Both the position numbers and the translations under genes were made by a program. Shown piece by piece: positions 1-8,618 of a DNA stretch of 64,000 bases. The notes beneath the pieces are model-generated. The model saw only the letters and a program-made list of their open reading frames with translations, was not told the origin of the DNA and ran no database searches. Origin of the DNA: Cellulophaga fucicola (lineage in GTDB: Bacteria > Bacteroidota > Bacteroidia > Flavobacteriales > Flavobacteriaceae); NCBI RefSeq assembly GCF_900119145.1, contig NZ_FPIY01000002.1, positions 565,579-629,578 of the forward strand. Reading direction: 5' to 3'. Position 1 is the first letter of the stretch, and every line of letters begins with the position of its first letter.

Positions 1-1
1 T

Positions 2-76
2 TCTAAGCTAACAAACCTATTACAACATTTACAAGACAATAAATTAGAACTAATTAGTGGTGTATACAAAAAGTAA
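2..76 (+). CDS. C-terminal tail of an upstream gene (partial)
   Basis: Frame 2 is open from the window edge to a TAA at 74-76 and gives 24 residues ending in ISGVYKK. The composition looks like a real protein end, and the stop lies only 4 nt before the ATG of the next gene, the usual spacing inside an operon here. The tail loosely resembles the last strand of beta-carbonic anhydrases, but it is too short to name. The 5' part lies outside the window. Confidence 0.4.
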   Translation, partial: SKLTNLLQHLQDNKLELISGVYKK

Positions 77-80
77 GTTT

Positions 81-986
81 ATGACAATTAAAAACTATTT
101 ATTTTTAGTAATTGCCTTATGCATAACATACGCTAGTATTGGACAGAACAGAGATAACGTTATTGGCAGTTTTCCTTTTACAATAACACCACAAAACAAT
201 ATTGCGGTAAAAGCTATTCTAAATCAAAAAGACACTATAAATCTAATGCTACATACTGCAGCAGAGTCATTAACTTTAATAGAAAAAAGCACCGCAAGCA
301 TATCTAGTATAAACTGGAACAAAGAAGAAACTGTAGAAAGCTGGGGAGGAAAAAGCACTGCCAGATATAGTAAAAATAATACGCTACAAATAGGAAACTT
401 TAAATGGAAAAACCTACCCATTTGGGAAAACAAAAACTCTGGACCAGGAACAGATGGTAAATTTGGACCAAACTTATTTAAAAATCAGGTTATAGAAATT
501 AGTGTTACAAAAGGTCTAATTACAATTTATAATGAGCTTCCTAAAAAACGAAAAGGATATAAAAAAATTCCGTTAAGCTACAGAGATGGGTTTATGTTTA
601 TAAACGGCACAAGTACCATAGCATCTAAAAAATATAAAAATGAATTTTTAATACACTCCGGTTATGCTGGTTTTATTTTATATGATGATGCTTTTGCGAA
701 CAAAAACAAACTAGACACACAATTAAAAATAACAGACACCAAAGAATTAAAAGATTCTTATGGTAACATACTAAAAACGCAAAAAGCAAACTTACCTTTG
801 TTTGCCATAGGCAAGGTTAATTTTATAAATGTCCCCGTTGGCTTTTTTAAAGGTTCTATTGCCAGACAAAATGTTAGTGTTATTGGCACAGATGTTTTAA
901 AGCGTTTTGACTTTTTTATTGATAAAAACAGAACATTTATATACCTTAAACCAAATGCTAATTTTAATGCAACCTATAATAACTAA
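81..986 (+). CDS. Retropepsin-fold protein with both catalytic Asp replaced by His
   Basis: A 301-aa exported protein: a signal peptide (residues 1-21, ending in SIGQ) is followed by two similar lobes. Each lobe has the retropepsin layout of a hydrophobic strand, a psi-loop motif and a closing G-x-x-x-hydrophobic block (GPNLFKNQ near 129-136 and GTDVLKRF near the C-terminus). Where the catalytic D-T/S-G should be, lobe 1 reads HTA (58-60) and lobe 2 reads HSG (192-194), so both aspartates are His and the protein is probably not an aspartic protease. I chose the ATG at 81 over a GTG at 57 because the signal peptide starts directly there and the upstream frame stops at 76. It sits 16 nt before the AraC-type gene, so the two are probably co-transcribed. 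The fold is inferred by eye. Confidence 0.7.
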   Translation: MTIKNYLFLVIALCITYASIGQNRDNVIGSFPFTITPQNNIAVKAILNQKDTINLMLHTAAESLTLIEKSTASISSINWNKEETVESWGGKSTARYSKNNTLQIGNFKWKNLPIWENKNSGPGTDGKFGPNLFKNQVIEISVTKGLITIYNELPKKRKGYKKIPLSYRDGFMFINGTSTIASKKYKNEFLIHSGYAGFILYDDAFANKNKLDTQLKITDTKELKDSYGNILKTQKANLPLFAIGKVNFINVPVGFFKGSIARQNVSVIGTDVLKRFDFFIDKNRTFIYLKPNANFNATYNN

Positions 987-1002
987 CCAAATACACTAAA
1001 AA

Positions 1003-1320
1003 ATGGACATTATAGAAAAACTCTCTAAACTTATAGATAAGCATTATATTACACAACATACGATCTCATTTTATGAAAAAGAGTTAGGTTTAAAACCAAA
1101 ATATTTAAGCAAGCTCGCTAAAAAGAATAACACATTGCCGCCTTGCCAACTGTTACTAGAAAAGCAAATATGGCACGGTAAAACATTATTAAAAAACACA
1201 GATAAAACGGTCAAAGAAATTGCAAGTGAAATGAATTTTGAAGATCATTTTTACTTTAGCAAAGTATTTAAACGCAAAACAGGACAAACACCTACGGAAT
1301 ATAGAAGTTCTGTAAAGTGA
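1003..1320 (+). CDS. AraC-family DNA-binding domain protein (no sensor domain)
   Basis: A 105-aa protein that consists almost entirely of the double helix-turn-helix AraC/XylS DNA-binding domain. The second HTH and the family signature are clear (KEIASEMNFEDHFYFSKVFKR, split here as KEIASEMNF at 70-78 and FSKVFKRKTGQTP after it). Usual AraC regulators are 250-300 aa with an N-terminal ligand domain, which is absent. The gene follows the protease-fold gene by 16 nt and precedes the AhpD-like gene by 69 nt, whose own promoter begins right after this stop. It may control its neighbours, but that is inference. Confidence 0.85.
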   Translation: MDIIEKLSKLIDKHYITQHTISFYEKELGLKPKYLSKLAKKNNTLPPCQLLLEKQIWHGKTLLKNTDKTVKEIASEMNFEDHFYFSKVFKRKTGQTPTEYRSSVK

Positions 1321-1331
1321 ACCTTTGTCCA

Positions 1332-1362
1332 TTGCTATGCGTAATATTCGTTAATACCTTTG
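1332..1362 (+). promoter_or_regulatory. Bacteroidota-type promoter of the AhpD-like gene
   Basis: TTG at 1332-1334, a 20-nt spacer, then TACCTTTG at 1355-1362. This is an exact match to the Bacteroidota -33/-7 consensus (TTG-N17-23-TAnnTTTG). It lies 27 nt before the ATG at 1390 and starts 12 nt after the AraC-type stop. Confidence 0.7.
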
Positions 1363-1389
1363 TTCTTCTTTAATTTAAAATAAAGTATA

Positions 1390-1950
1390 ATGAAAAAATT
1401 TACAAAGCATAGCATAGAAAGTGCTCCTGAAGCATCTAAAGAGCTTTTAAAATATGGGGAAGAAAAATATGGTGCCGTACCAAACCTATTTAAATTTATG
1501 GCCGGTGCCCCTGCATCCCTAGAAGCGTACAACAGTTTATTTAAAATATTTTCTACAACTTCTTTTACAACAGGTGAGCAACATATAATATTACTTGCTG
1601 CCAGTATTGTTAACGACTGTGCATATTGCACAGCTGCACACACAAGAGCTGCTAAAGCAAACGGAATATCATCTAAAACGTTAAACGCAATTAGAAAACA
1701 AAAAACAATAGAAGACGCAAGGTTAGATGTATTGGTTAGCATAACCCAAAAAATTACAAATACTAGAGGCAACATATCTAATGAAGATTTAGAAGTTTTT
1801 TACAACGCTGGATTTTCACCTGAAAACGTACTAGAAATTATTGTGGGCGTATCGTTAAAAACACTTAGTAATTATATAAACCATATTACAGAAAATGTAA
1901 TTAATGAGTCTCTAGAGCCTTTTGCTGTTGGTAAAGAAATTGAGGATTAA
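1390..1950 (+). CDS. AhpD/carboxymuconolactone decarboxylase-family protein
   Basis: A 186-aa cytosolic protein with the AhpD-like redox motif. Glu63, then Cys77-x-x-Cys80 and His84 (context DCAYCTAAHT) form the E...CxxCxxxH site used by alkylhydroperoxidases to reduce peroxides through a cysteine pair. The all-helical remainder and the length fit the peroxidase-related CMD branch. No partner such as AhpC lies nearby. The gene has its own promoter just upstream and a terminator just downstream, so it is monocistronic. The preceding AraC-domain gene is a candidate regulator. The substrate is unknown; the family assignment is firm. Confidence 0.85.
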   Translation: MKKFTKHSIESAPEASKELLKYGEEKYGAVPNLFKFMAGAPASLEAYNSLFKIFSTTSFTTGEQHIILLAASIVNDCAYCTAAHTRAAKANGISSKTLNAIRKQKTIEDARLDVLVSITQKITNTRGNISNEDLEVFYNAGFSPENVLEIIVGVSLKTLSNYINHITENVINESLEPFAVGKEIED

Positions 1951-1980
1951 CATTAATATTTACGTTTTATAATTTTATAC

Positions 1981-2010
1981 AAACCACCATTTAGGTGGTT
2001 TTGTTTTTTT
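1981..2010 (+). terminator. Rho-independent terminator after the AhpD-like gene
   Basis: Perfect 8-bp stem AAACCACC/GGTGGTTT (1981-1988 with 1994-2001), 5-nt loop, followed by TGTTTTTTT. Confidence 0.85.
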
Positions 2011-2064
2011 AACTTGTAAGCTAATTCAGTAACATTTTTTTATTTTTTAAACAGTACACTATTT

Positions 2065-3471
2065 ATGAATCTATTATTAGAAAAAGATCTTACTAATTTT
2101 GAAGAGTTATTACAAAAAGTAGCAGAACAAGGAACTGCATATTTTAAAAATATTGACACAGAAAAGACAAGCCTGCCCGTAGTAAACAATATGAACAAAA
2201 GCTTAGATAATGAAGGCATTGGTGGCTTAAACACTCTAAAACTATTTAATAAGAAGTTTAAAGATACAATTGTTGCTTCTTCTGGCCCACGATATTTAGG
2301 CTATGTTGTTGGCGGTACAACACCTGCTGCTGTTATTGGCGATTGGCTAACAACCATTTACGATCAAAACCCACAAACCACTACCGCTCAAGGTGATGTA
2401 TCTGTACAAATAGAACAAGAAACCATAAAATTACTACTAGACTTATTTCATCTTCCAAATAATTTTTTAGGCGGATTTGTCTCTGGCGCTACAATGTCTA
2501 ATTTTACTTGTTTGGCCGTTGCTAGACAATGGGTAGGCAAACAGGAAGGAAAAGATTTTTCGAAAAATGGTATTTCTAGTACTATACATGTATTATCTGC
2601 AGTGCCACATTCTTCAGCTATAAAATCTTTATCTATGCTAGGTATGGGTAGTTCTAATGTTACGCAGATAAAAATTGAAGAAGGCAACAGAGAGTCTATA
2701 GATGTTAATGATTTAGAGCAGAAAATTAAAGCCCTAAACAATCAACCTTTTATACTTATTTCTAGCGCAGGAACTGTAAACTCTGCAGATTTCGATAATT
2801 TTGAAGCAATAAGCAAATTACATAAAAAGTTCAATTTCTGGTGGCATATAGACGGTGCCTTTGGTGCTTTTGCAGCCTGCTCACCAAAATACAAACACTT
2901 AGTTAAAGATTGGGAGAATGCAGATAGCATAACTATAGATTGTCACAAATGGTTAAATGTACCTTATGACAGTGCTGTTTTCTTTGTAAAAGAAAAACAC
3001 AATTTATTACAACTAGAAACATTTCAAAATTCTAATGCACCTTATTTAGGAGACCCTTCTAAAAACTTTAATTATTTAAATTTTTTACCTGAAAATTCTA
3101 GAAGATTAAGAGCGCTACCAGCCTGGTTTTCCCTTGTTGCCTATGGTAAAGATGGCTACAAAGATATTGTAGAAAACTCAGTTAAAATGGCACAAACACT
3201 AGAGCAATTTATTATACAAAACAAAGAGTTAACACTACTAACTCCTACACGTCTAAATAATGTTTGCTTCTCTTTAAGCGATAAGGATAAACAAGGTAAA
3301 ACACATATTTTTATTACAGAATTAAACAAAGAAGGCAAAGTGTATATGACGCCAACAGTGTATAAAAACACTAAAGGAATTAGAGCTTCTTTCGTAAATT
3401 GGCGCACCAATGAAAAAGATATTTCTATAATTATATCAGAAATTAAAAGAGCCCTTAAAACTATTTATTAA
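2065..3471 (+). CDS. PLP-dependent group II amino-acid decarboxylase
   Basis: A 468-aa fold-type I PLP enzyme of the glutamate/aromatic amino-acid decarboxylase family. The PLP lysine is Lys295 (context DCHKWLNVPYDS), the ring-stacking histidine is probably His182 (SAVPHSS), and the cofactor aspartate is Asp263 (HIDGAFGAF). The SGATMSNFTCL segment near 140-150 binds the phosphate. Family members remove the alpha-carboxyl of an amino acid, and several Bacteroidota versions act on glutamate, aspartate, diaminobutyrate or aromatic amino acids. The residues seen do not fix the substrate. It stands between two hydrolase/peroxidase units with no obvious pathway partner. Confidence 0.85.
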   Translation: MNLLLEKDLTNFEELLQKVAEQGTAYFKNIDTEKTSLPVVNNMNKSLDNEGIGGLNTLKLFNKKFKDTIVASSGPRYLGYVVGGTTPAAVIGDWLTTIYDQNPQTTTAQGDVSVQIEQETIKLLLDLFHLPNNFLGGFVSGATMSNFTCLAVARQWVGKQEGKDFSKNGISSTIHVLSAVPHSSAIKSLSMLGMGSSNVTQIKIEEGNRESIDVNDLEQKIKALNNQPFILISSAGTVNSADFDNFEAISKLHKKFNFWWHIDGAFGAFAACSPKYKHLVKDWENADSITIDCHKWLNVPYDSAVFFVKEKHNLLQLETFQNSNAPYLGDPSKNFNYLNFLPENSRRLRALPAWFSLVAYGKDGYKDIVENSVKMAQTLEQFIIQNKELTLLTPTRLNNVCFSLSDKDKQGKTHIFITELNKEGKVYMTPTVYKNTKGIRASFVNWRTNEKDISIIISEIKRALKTIY

Positions 3472-3522
3472 GCTACTTTTTAGCTCTAAAAACAATGTAT
3501 TATCTCTATTATATTATTTAAA

Positions 3523-4608
3523 ATGAAGTTTTCTTTTTACGTTTTCTTTTTATCAATTGTGTTATTTACCTCTTGCAAAAGCAATAAGGAAGTTATAATA
3601 CCCAACACAGATGCAGCTATAGAATACTGGGGAAGAATAAACACCACCACTACAGATAGTACAGATTTACATTGGTCTGGAACATCTGTAAAATTAAATT
3701 TTGAAGGAACTCGTATTCAGGCTTTATTAAAAGATGAAAAAGGCAATAACTACTATAATATTCTTGTAGATAATGACAGTGCTAAATTATTACGATTAGA
3801 TAACACTAAACGATATTACACCTTAGCAAACAATCTTAAACAAGGAAAACATACTGTAGAGTTGTTTAAAAGAACTGAATGGGACAAAGGCAAAACAAGT
3901 TTTTTTGGCTTTAAACTAAATAAAGAAGGTAAAACACTACCAAAAGATACTCCTAGAGCCAGAAAAATTGAATTTTATGGCAATTCTATAACTGCTGGTT
4001 ATGCCGTAGAAGATTATACCGGAAAAGACAGACCAGATAGCACATACACTAACAACTATTTAAGTTATGCTGCAATTACTGCTAGGCATTTTAATGCCGA
4101 ATATAGAGCCATTTGTAAAAGCGGAATTGGAATAACCGTAAGTTGGTTTCCGTTACTTATGCCAGAGTTATACAAGAGGCTAGATCCTAACGATGAAAAT
4201 AGCATATGGGACTTTTCCTTATACCAACCAGATGTTGTAGTGGTCAATTTATTTCAGAACGATTCTTGGATTGTAAATATGCCAGAAAATGAAGAGTTTA
4301 AACACAGGTTTGGAGATCAAAAACCAAATGATACTTTTATAATTAATGCATACCAAAACTTTATAACCAGCTTAAGAAAAGAGTACCCTAATACAAAAAT
4401 TATATGTGCTCTTGGCGCAATGGATGCAACAAAAGAAGGTTCTAAATGGATGGGGTTTATTACCACAGCTGTTGCAAATTGTAACGACAAAAATATGTAT
4501 ACGCATTTTATGCCTTACAAACAAACTCCGGGTCATCCATCTATTAAAGAACAACAAGAAATGGCCAACAGCTTAATTGCCTTTATCTCTAAAAATATTG
4601 ATTGGTAA
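3523..4608 (+). CDS. SGNH/GDSL hydrolase lipoprotein, CE2-like
   Basis: A 361-aa lipoprotein (lipobox FTSC, Cys18). Residues about 30-135 form a beta-rich N-terminal domain, and 148-361 is an SGNH hydrolase. Catalytic Ser155 sits in EFYGNSITAG (block I), Asn246 in NLFQND (block III) and His338 in GHPS (block V, which lacks the usual D-x-x-H aspartate as some CE2 enzymes do). A jelly-roll domain in front of an SGNH domain is the layout of carbohydrate esterase family 2, which removes acetyl groups from polysaccharides. The gene after it, a DUF1080 lipoprotein, also suggests sugar work. Export to the cell envelope follows from the lipobox; the substrate is unknown. Confidence 0.85.
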   Translation: MKFSFYVFFLSIVLFTSCKSNKEVIIPNTDAAIEYWGRINTTTTDSTDLHWSGTSVKLNFEGTRIQALLKDEKGNNYYNILVDNDSAKLLRLDNTKRYYTLANNLKQGKHTVELFKRTEWDKGKTSFFGFKLNKEGKTLPKDTPRARKIEFYGNSITAGYAVEDYTGKDRPDSTYTNNYLSYAAITARHFNAEYRAICKSGIGITVSWFPLLMPELYKRLDPNDENSIWDFSLYQPDVVVVNLFQNDSWIVNMPENEEFKHRFGDQKPNDTFIINAYQNFITSLRKEYPNTKIICALGAMDATKEGSKWMGFITTAVANCNDKNMYTHFMPYKQTPGHPSIKEQQEMANSLIAFISKNIDW

Positions 4609-4629
4609 TGTACTCTTGACAATGTAAAA

Positions 4630-4659
4630 CTTGTGAGATAAAACACGATTTTACACAAG
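4630..4659 (+). terminator. Weak hairpin after the SGNH gene
   Basis: CTTGTG (4630-4635) pairs with CACAAG (4654-4659), and inside it TAAAA (4639-4643) pairs with TTTTA (4649-4653), with a 3-nt bulge. No T-run follows, so this may be a weak terminator or an mRNA 3'-end structure. Confidence 0.3.
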
Positions 4660-4773
4660 TGCAGAACTACAAAAGCTAATAGTGTAGGTTTTTTTCTACA
4701 CATTTAACATCATATATATTACTACTCTCCTCTAAATTTATACTTTAGCACCTCCTAAATAATTTACCAACAT

Positions 4774-5592
4774 ATGAAAACCAAAACCTATAGCGCACTA
4801 GTTATTCTAAGTTGTGCACTTTTTCTAGCAAGTTGCAACAACAACAAACCAAAATGGAAACAGCTTTTTAATGGAAAAGACTTAAAAGACTGGCAAATAA
4901 AAATTAGAACTCATCCTTTAAACGATAATTACGCAAACACTTTTAGCGTAAAAGATGGCAACATACAAGTACGTTACAATAACTACGGAGATTTTAATCA
5001 GCAATACGGACATTTATTTTACAAAAAACCATATGCTGCTTACCTAATTGGAGTAGAATATAGATTTGTGGGCGAACAAGCAAAAGGTGGAGAAGGTTGG
5101 GCTATTAGAAATAGTGGACTTATGTTACACGGACAATCGCCTAATAGTATGACTATAGATCAAGATTTTCCTAATTCTATTGAGATGCAACTTTTAGGAG
5201 GTAACGGTAAAGACGAACGCACTACAGCAAACATTTGTACTCCAGGAACACAGTATGTTTTTAATGATGAAATTATACAACAACACTGTGCAAACTCATC
5301 TTCTAAAACTTTTCACGGAGACCAATGGGTACGTGCAGAAGCATTAGTTTTAAGAGATTCTTTAATAGTACATTATGTAAACGGCGAAGAAGTTTTACGT
5401 TATACAAAACCTCAGCTAGATCCAAAAAATGGAGCAAAAGAAGGAAAACTATTAACTAGCGGAAGCATTTCTTTGCAAAGTGAGAGTCACCCTGTAGATT
5501 TTAGAAAAGTAGAAATAGTAAACTTAGAAAAATTTGCGAACGACCCTACAAAGTTAAAAGAAGTAATAGAAGAGTTACTAGCTAAAAACTAA
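4774..5592 (+). CDS. DUF1080 (3-keto-disaccharide hydrolase-like) lipoprotein
   Basis: A 272-aa lipoprotein (lipobox LASC, Cys21) with the DUF1080 concanavalin-like domain. Its opening motif LFNGKDLKDW lies at 31-40, and the conserved IRNSGLMLHGQ and NSIEMQLLGG strands are present. Characterised relatives cleave 3-keto-glycosides or bind sugars, and many members are uncharacterised. The gene lies 165 nt after the CE2-like lipoprotein on the same strand and ends at a strong bidirectional terminator. Together they look like a small envelope carbohydrate-processing pair without SusC/SusD. Confidence 0.85.
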   Translation: MKTKTYSALVILSCALFLASCNNNKPKWKQLFNGKDLKDWQIKIRTHPLNDNYANTFSVKDGNIQVRYNNYGDFNQQYGHLFYKKPYAAYLIGVEYRFVGEQAKGGEGWAIRNSGLMLHGQSPNSMTIDQDFPNSIEMQLLGGNGKDERTTANICTPGTQYVFNDEIIQQHCANSSSKTFHGDQWVRAEALVLRDSLIVHYVNGEEVLRYTKPQLDPKNGAKEGKLLTSGSISLQSESHPVDFRKVEIVNLEKFANDPTKLKEVIEELLAKN

Positions 5593-5608
5593 CTACATAA
5601 AAATTAAG

Positions 5609-5643
5609 AAAAAGCCTTTAGAGTATATTCTAAAGGCTTTTTT
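5609..5643. terminator. Bidirectional terminator between the DUF1080 gene and metE
   Basis: Perfect 12-bp stem AAAGCCTTTAGA/TCTAAAGGCTTT (5611-5622 with 5629-5640), 6-nt loop. A- and T-tracts on both sides allow termination of both convergent genes. Confidence 0.9.
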
Positions 5644-5654
5644 ATACTATTAAC

Positions 5655-7973
5655 TTAATGTGCTGTTTCTAATTTAGAACGCATTGTTTTTGCTGCTTGT
5701 ACTAGATTTTCTAAGGCAAGTTTAGTCTCTGGCCAATCTCTAGTTTTTAATCCGCAATCTGGATTTACCCAAATATTATCTACAGGTAACAACTTGCTTG
5801 CTTTTTGCAACAACTCTTCAATCTCTGACACTTCTGGTACACGTGGCGAGTGAATATCATAAACTCCAGGTCCAATTTCGTTTGGATACTTAAAATCTAC
5901 AAATACATTTAATAAATCCATTTTAGATCTAGAGGTTTCTATAGTAATAACATCTGCATCTAAATTGGCAATGTGCTGTATAATATCATTAAACTCACAA
6001 TAACACATATGGGTGTGTATTTGCGTTTTATCTGCTACACCAGATGTAGCTATTTTAAAACTTTCTACCGCCCAAGACAAATATGCCTCCCAATGCTCCT
6101 TACGTAAAGGCAAACCTTCTCTTATAGCAGGCTCATCTACCTGTATGGCTTGTAAACCTACTTCTTCTAAATCTTTAACCTCATCCCTAATTGCTAAAGC
6201 TATTTGCTTACAGGTTTCAGATCTTGACTGATCGTTACGTACAAAAGACCACTGTAAAATAGTCACTGGCCCAGTTAACATTCCCTTTACCACTTTTGAG
6301 CTTAAAGATTGTGCATAAGCAGACCAATTTACAGTCATTGGCACTGGTCTAGATACGTCTCCAAACAATATTGGCGGCTTTACTGCCCTACTCCCATAAC
6401 TTTGCACCCAACCAAAATTAGAGATTGCAAAACCTTCTAATTTTTCTCCAAAATATTCTACCATATCATTACGCTCGCATTCTCCGTGTACAAGAACATC
6501 TAAGCCTATTTTTTCTTGAAAATGTATAGTCTCCTCAATTTCCTTTTTAATAAGCTCGTTGTATGCCTCTAGACTAAGTTCGTTTTTCTTAAACTTAGAT
6601 CGCCAACTCCTTACCTCTTTTGTCTGCGGAAAAGAGCCAATAGTTGTTGTTGGATATATAGGTAATTTTAATTGATCTTTTTGTATTTTTTGGCGTGATG
6701 AAAATTCTGAATTTCGCTCACTATCATCTGTAGTTAACAAACCAACTCTTGCCTTTACAGCAGCATTATGTATAACTGAAGATTCTTTTTTGTTTTGATG
6801 CGCCCTCTTGTTTTCTTCTTGCTTTTTAGCTACATCTTTACTAGAACTCCCTATTGCTAACTCTTTTAACGTAACTAACTCATCAACTTTTTGTTTTGCA
6901 AAAGACAACCATTGTTTTACTGCAAAAGGCAATGTTTCTTCATTCTTTTCTAAATCTAGATCGTAAGGCGAATGTAGTAATGAACAAGAACTAGAAATCC
7001 ATATTTTATCTAAACCAATTTGTGCTTCAACCTTTTGTATTGTTGCTAGTGTCTCTTCAAAATTATTCTTCCAAATATTACGCCCATCAACTAAACCTAA
7101 AGAAAGAATGGTATTATTATTAAAATAATCAGCATTTAAAATATCATCTAACTGTAAAGAACAACGAACCAGATCTAAATGTAAAGCGTGTACTGGTAAC
7201 TGTAATACTGTTTCTAAATTATCGCCATAACAATCAAAATAGCTAGTTAAAATAACATGTAACTCCGGAAACTTATGTGCCAATTCTGTATATACTTTTC
7301 TTATGGCTTGCCTGTCTTTATCTGTTATATCTAAAGCAAGACAAGGCTCATCTATTTGTATGTATTTGGCTCCGGCATTTACCAATTGCTCTACCAAATT
7401 ATAAAATACAGGTAATAAATTATGTAATAAATCTATTCTATTAAAGCCGGCTTCTTTTTCTTTACCTAATAACAAATACGTAACCGGACCTAGCAGAACT
7501 GGTTTCGTTGTAATATTATGCGCTAGTGCTTCTTTAAATTCTTCTACTGGTTTTAATGAAAATAGCTGAAAATCTTGATTTGCCTTAAACTCCGGAACTA
7601 AGTAGTGATAATTAGTGTCGAACCACTTGGTCATTTCCATTGCAGTAACATCGTGGTCTTTATTCTGTAACCCTCTTGCCATAGCAAAATACAGATCTAA
7701 CTTAGATTCCTTTTCTTTAATTTCTTGATATCTTTTGGGAATACAACCATAGGTTAAGCTTGCATCTAAAACCTGATCGTAAAAAGAGAAATCGTTAGAC
7801 GGAATTAGGTCTACTCCCGCCTCCTGCATTAATGTCCAATTAGAAAGTTTTAACTGTTTACCCATATCTACTAATTCGGTTTTAGTAGCGGTACCTTTCC
7901 AGTACTTTTCGCATACTTTTTTTAACTCCCTATTAGCTCCAATTCTTGGGTAACCTAACACATTAGTCTTCAT
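5655..7973 (-). CDS. metE: Cobalamin-independent methionine synthase
   Basis: A 772-aa two-barrel enzyme that transfers a methyl group from 5-methyltetrahydropteroyl-glutamate to homocysteine. Family enzymes are about 755 aa. All zinc ligands are present: His655 and Cys657 (THMCYC), Glu679 (ITIETS) and Cys740 (NPDCGLKTR), with the same spacing as E. coli His641, Cys643, Glu665 and Cys726. The N-terminal barrel and the linker with extra charged residues near 385-400 account for the length. It is divergent from an Lrp/AsnC gene across 157 nt, which suggests local control. I see no SAM or cobalamin riboswitch in that gap. Confidence 0.98.
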   Translation of the reverse strand: MKTNVLGYPRIGANRELKKVCEKYWKGTATKTELVDMGKQLKLSNWTLMQEAGVDLIPSNDFSFYDQVLDASLTYGCIPKRYQEIKEKESKLDLYFAMARGLQNKDHDVTAMEMTKWFDTNYHYLVPEFKANQDFQLFSLKPVEEFKEALAHNITTKPVLLGPVTYLLLGKEKEAGFNRIDLLHNLLPVFYNLVEQLVNAGAKYIQIDEPCLALDITDKDRQAIRKVYTELAHKFPELHVILTSYFDCYGDNLETVLQLPVHALHLDLVRCSLQLDDILNADYFNNNTILSLGLVDGRNIWKNNFEETLATIQKVEAQIGLDKIWISSSCSLLHSPYDLDLEKNEETLPFAVKQWLSFAKQKVDELVTLKELAIGSSSKDVAKKQEENKRAHQNKKESSVIHNAAVKARVGLLTTDDSERNSEFSSRQKIQKDQLKLPIYPTTTIGSFPQTKEVRSWRSKFKKNELSLEAYNELIKKEIEETIHFQEKIGLDVLVHGECERNDMVEYFGEKLEGFAISNFGWVQSYGSRAVKPPILFGDVSRPVPMTVNWSAYAQSLSSKVVKGMLTGPVTILQWSFVRNDQSRSETCKQIALAIRDEVKDLEEVGLQAIQVDEPAIREGLPLRKEHWEAYLSWAVESFKIATSGVADKTQIHTHMCYCEFNDIIQHIANLDADVITIETSRSKMDLLNVFVDFKYPNEIGPGVYDIHSPRVPEVSEIEELLQKASKLLPVDNIWVNPDCGLKTRDWPETKLALENLVQAAKTMRSKLETAH

Positions 7974-8093
7974 ATCACTATAAATTTATTATTCTATGCA
8001 AAGTTTACAATAATAAATATTTTAGCTAAATAATATGTTAAATTTAGAAATAAGAACTATTTAATATACTCTAAAAAGAATAATAATCTTTTA

Positions 8094-8101
8094 TATATTT
8101 G
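8094..8101 (+). promoter_or_regulatory. Possible -7 box of the Lrp/AsnC gene
   Basis: TATATTTG matches the Bacteroidota -7 box TAnnTTTG and lies 29 nt before the ATG. No TTG is found 17-23 nt upstream, so support is partial. Confidence 0.35.
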
Positions 8102-8130
8102 TTTGCTACTAATTTTTAGACAAATTTTCT

Positions 8131-8592
8131 ATGAAGAACTTAGACCAAATAGATGTGCAACTTTTAAGATTGCTACAATTAAACGCAAACCTAACATCTA
8201 AAGAATTGGCGAACAAAGTAAACTTATCTACTACGCCGGTTTTTGAAAGAATAAAAAGACTAGAAAGAAACGGTTATATAAAAAAGTATGTTGCCGTTTT
8301 AGATGCAGAGAAACTAGAAAAAGGATTAACTGTTTTTTGTAATATTAAATTAAAACAACATACTAAGGATATTGGACACAATTTTGTTCGTGAAATTATG
8401 TCTATAAAAGAAGTAACCGAATGTTATAATATTTCTGGCGATTTTGACTTTTTACTTAAAGTGCAAGTAAAAGATATGAAGCATTACCAGGATTTTGTAT
8501 TAAACGGCTTAGGTTCTGTAAAAAGTGTTGGTAGCACACATAGCACGTTTGTAATGGGAGAAATAAAACACAATTACGCTATACCAATATAA
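8131..8592 (+). CDS. Lrp/AsnC-family transcriptional regulator
   Basis: A 153-aa protein of normal Lrp length. An N-terminal winged HTH (about residues 4-60, with LTSKELANKVNLS and FERIKRLERNGYI) is followed by the C-terminal RAM/AsnC ligand-binding and oligomerisation domain (ECYNISGDFDFLLKV at about 99-113). Lrp proteins sense amino acids and bind DNA as multimers. Being divergent from metE, it is a likely regulator of methionine synthesis, which is inference from position. The gene starts with a clean ATG and no overlapping neighbour. Confidence 0.93.
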   Translation: MKNLDQIDVQLLRLLQLNANLTSKELANKVNLSTTPVFERIKRLERNGYIKKYVAVLDAEKLEKGLTVFCNIKLKQHTKDIGHNFVREIMSIKEVTECYNISGDFDFLLKVQVKDMKHYQDFVLNGLGSVKSVGSTHSTFVMGEIKHNYAIPI

Positions 8593-8618
8593 GCATAGCG
8601 CAATTATATTATATGTAT

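Noticed and set aside
57-80. GTG start at 57 for the protease-fold gene
   Set aside because: It overlaps the upstream reading frame that stops at 76, and the signal peptide begins at the ATG at 81.
7974-8130. Possible methionine-related riboswitch before metE
   Set aside because: No SAM, SAH or cobalamin riboswitch core sequence is visible in the 157-nt gap.
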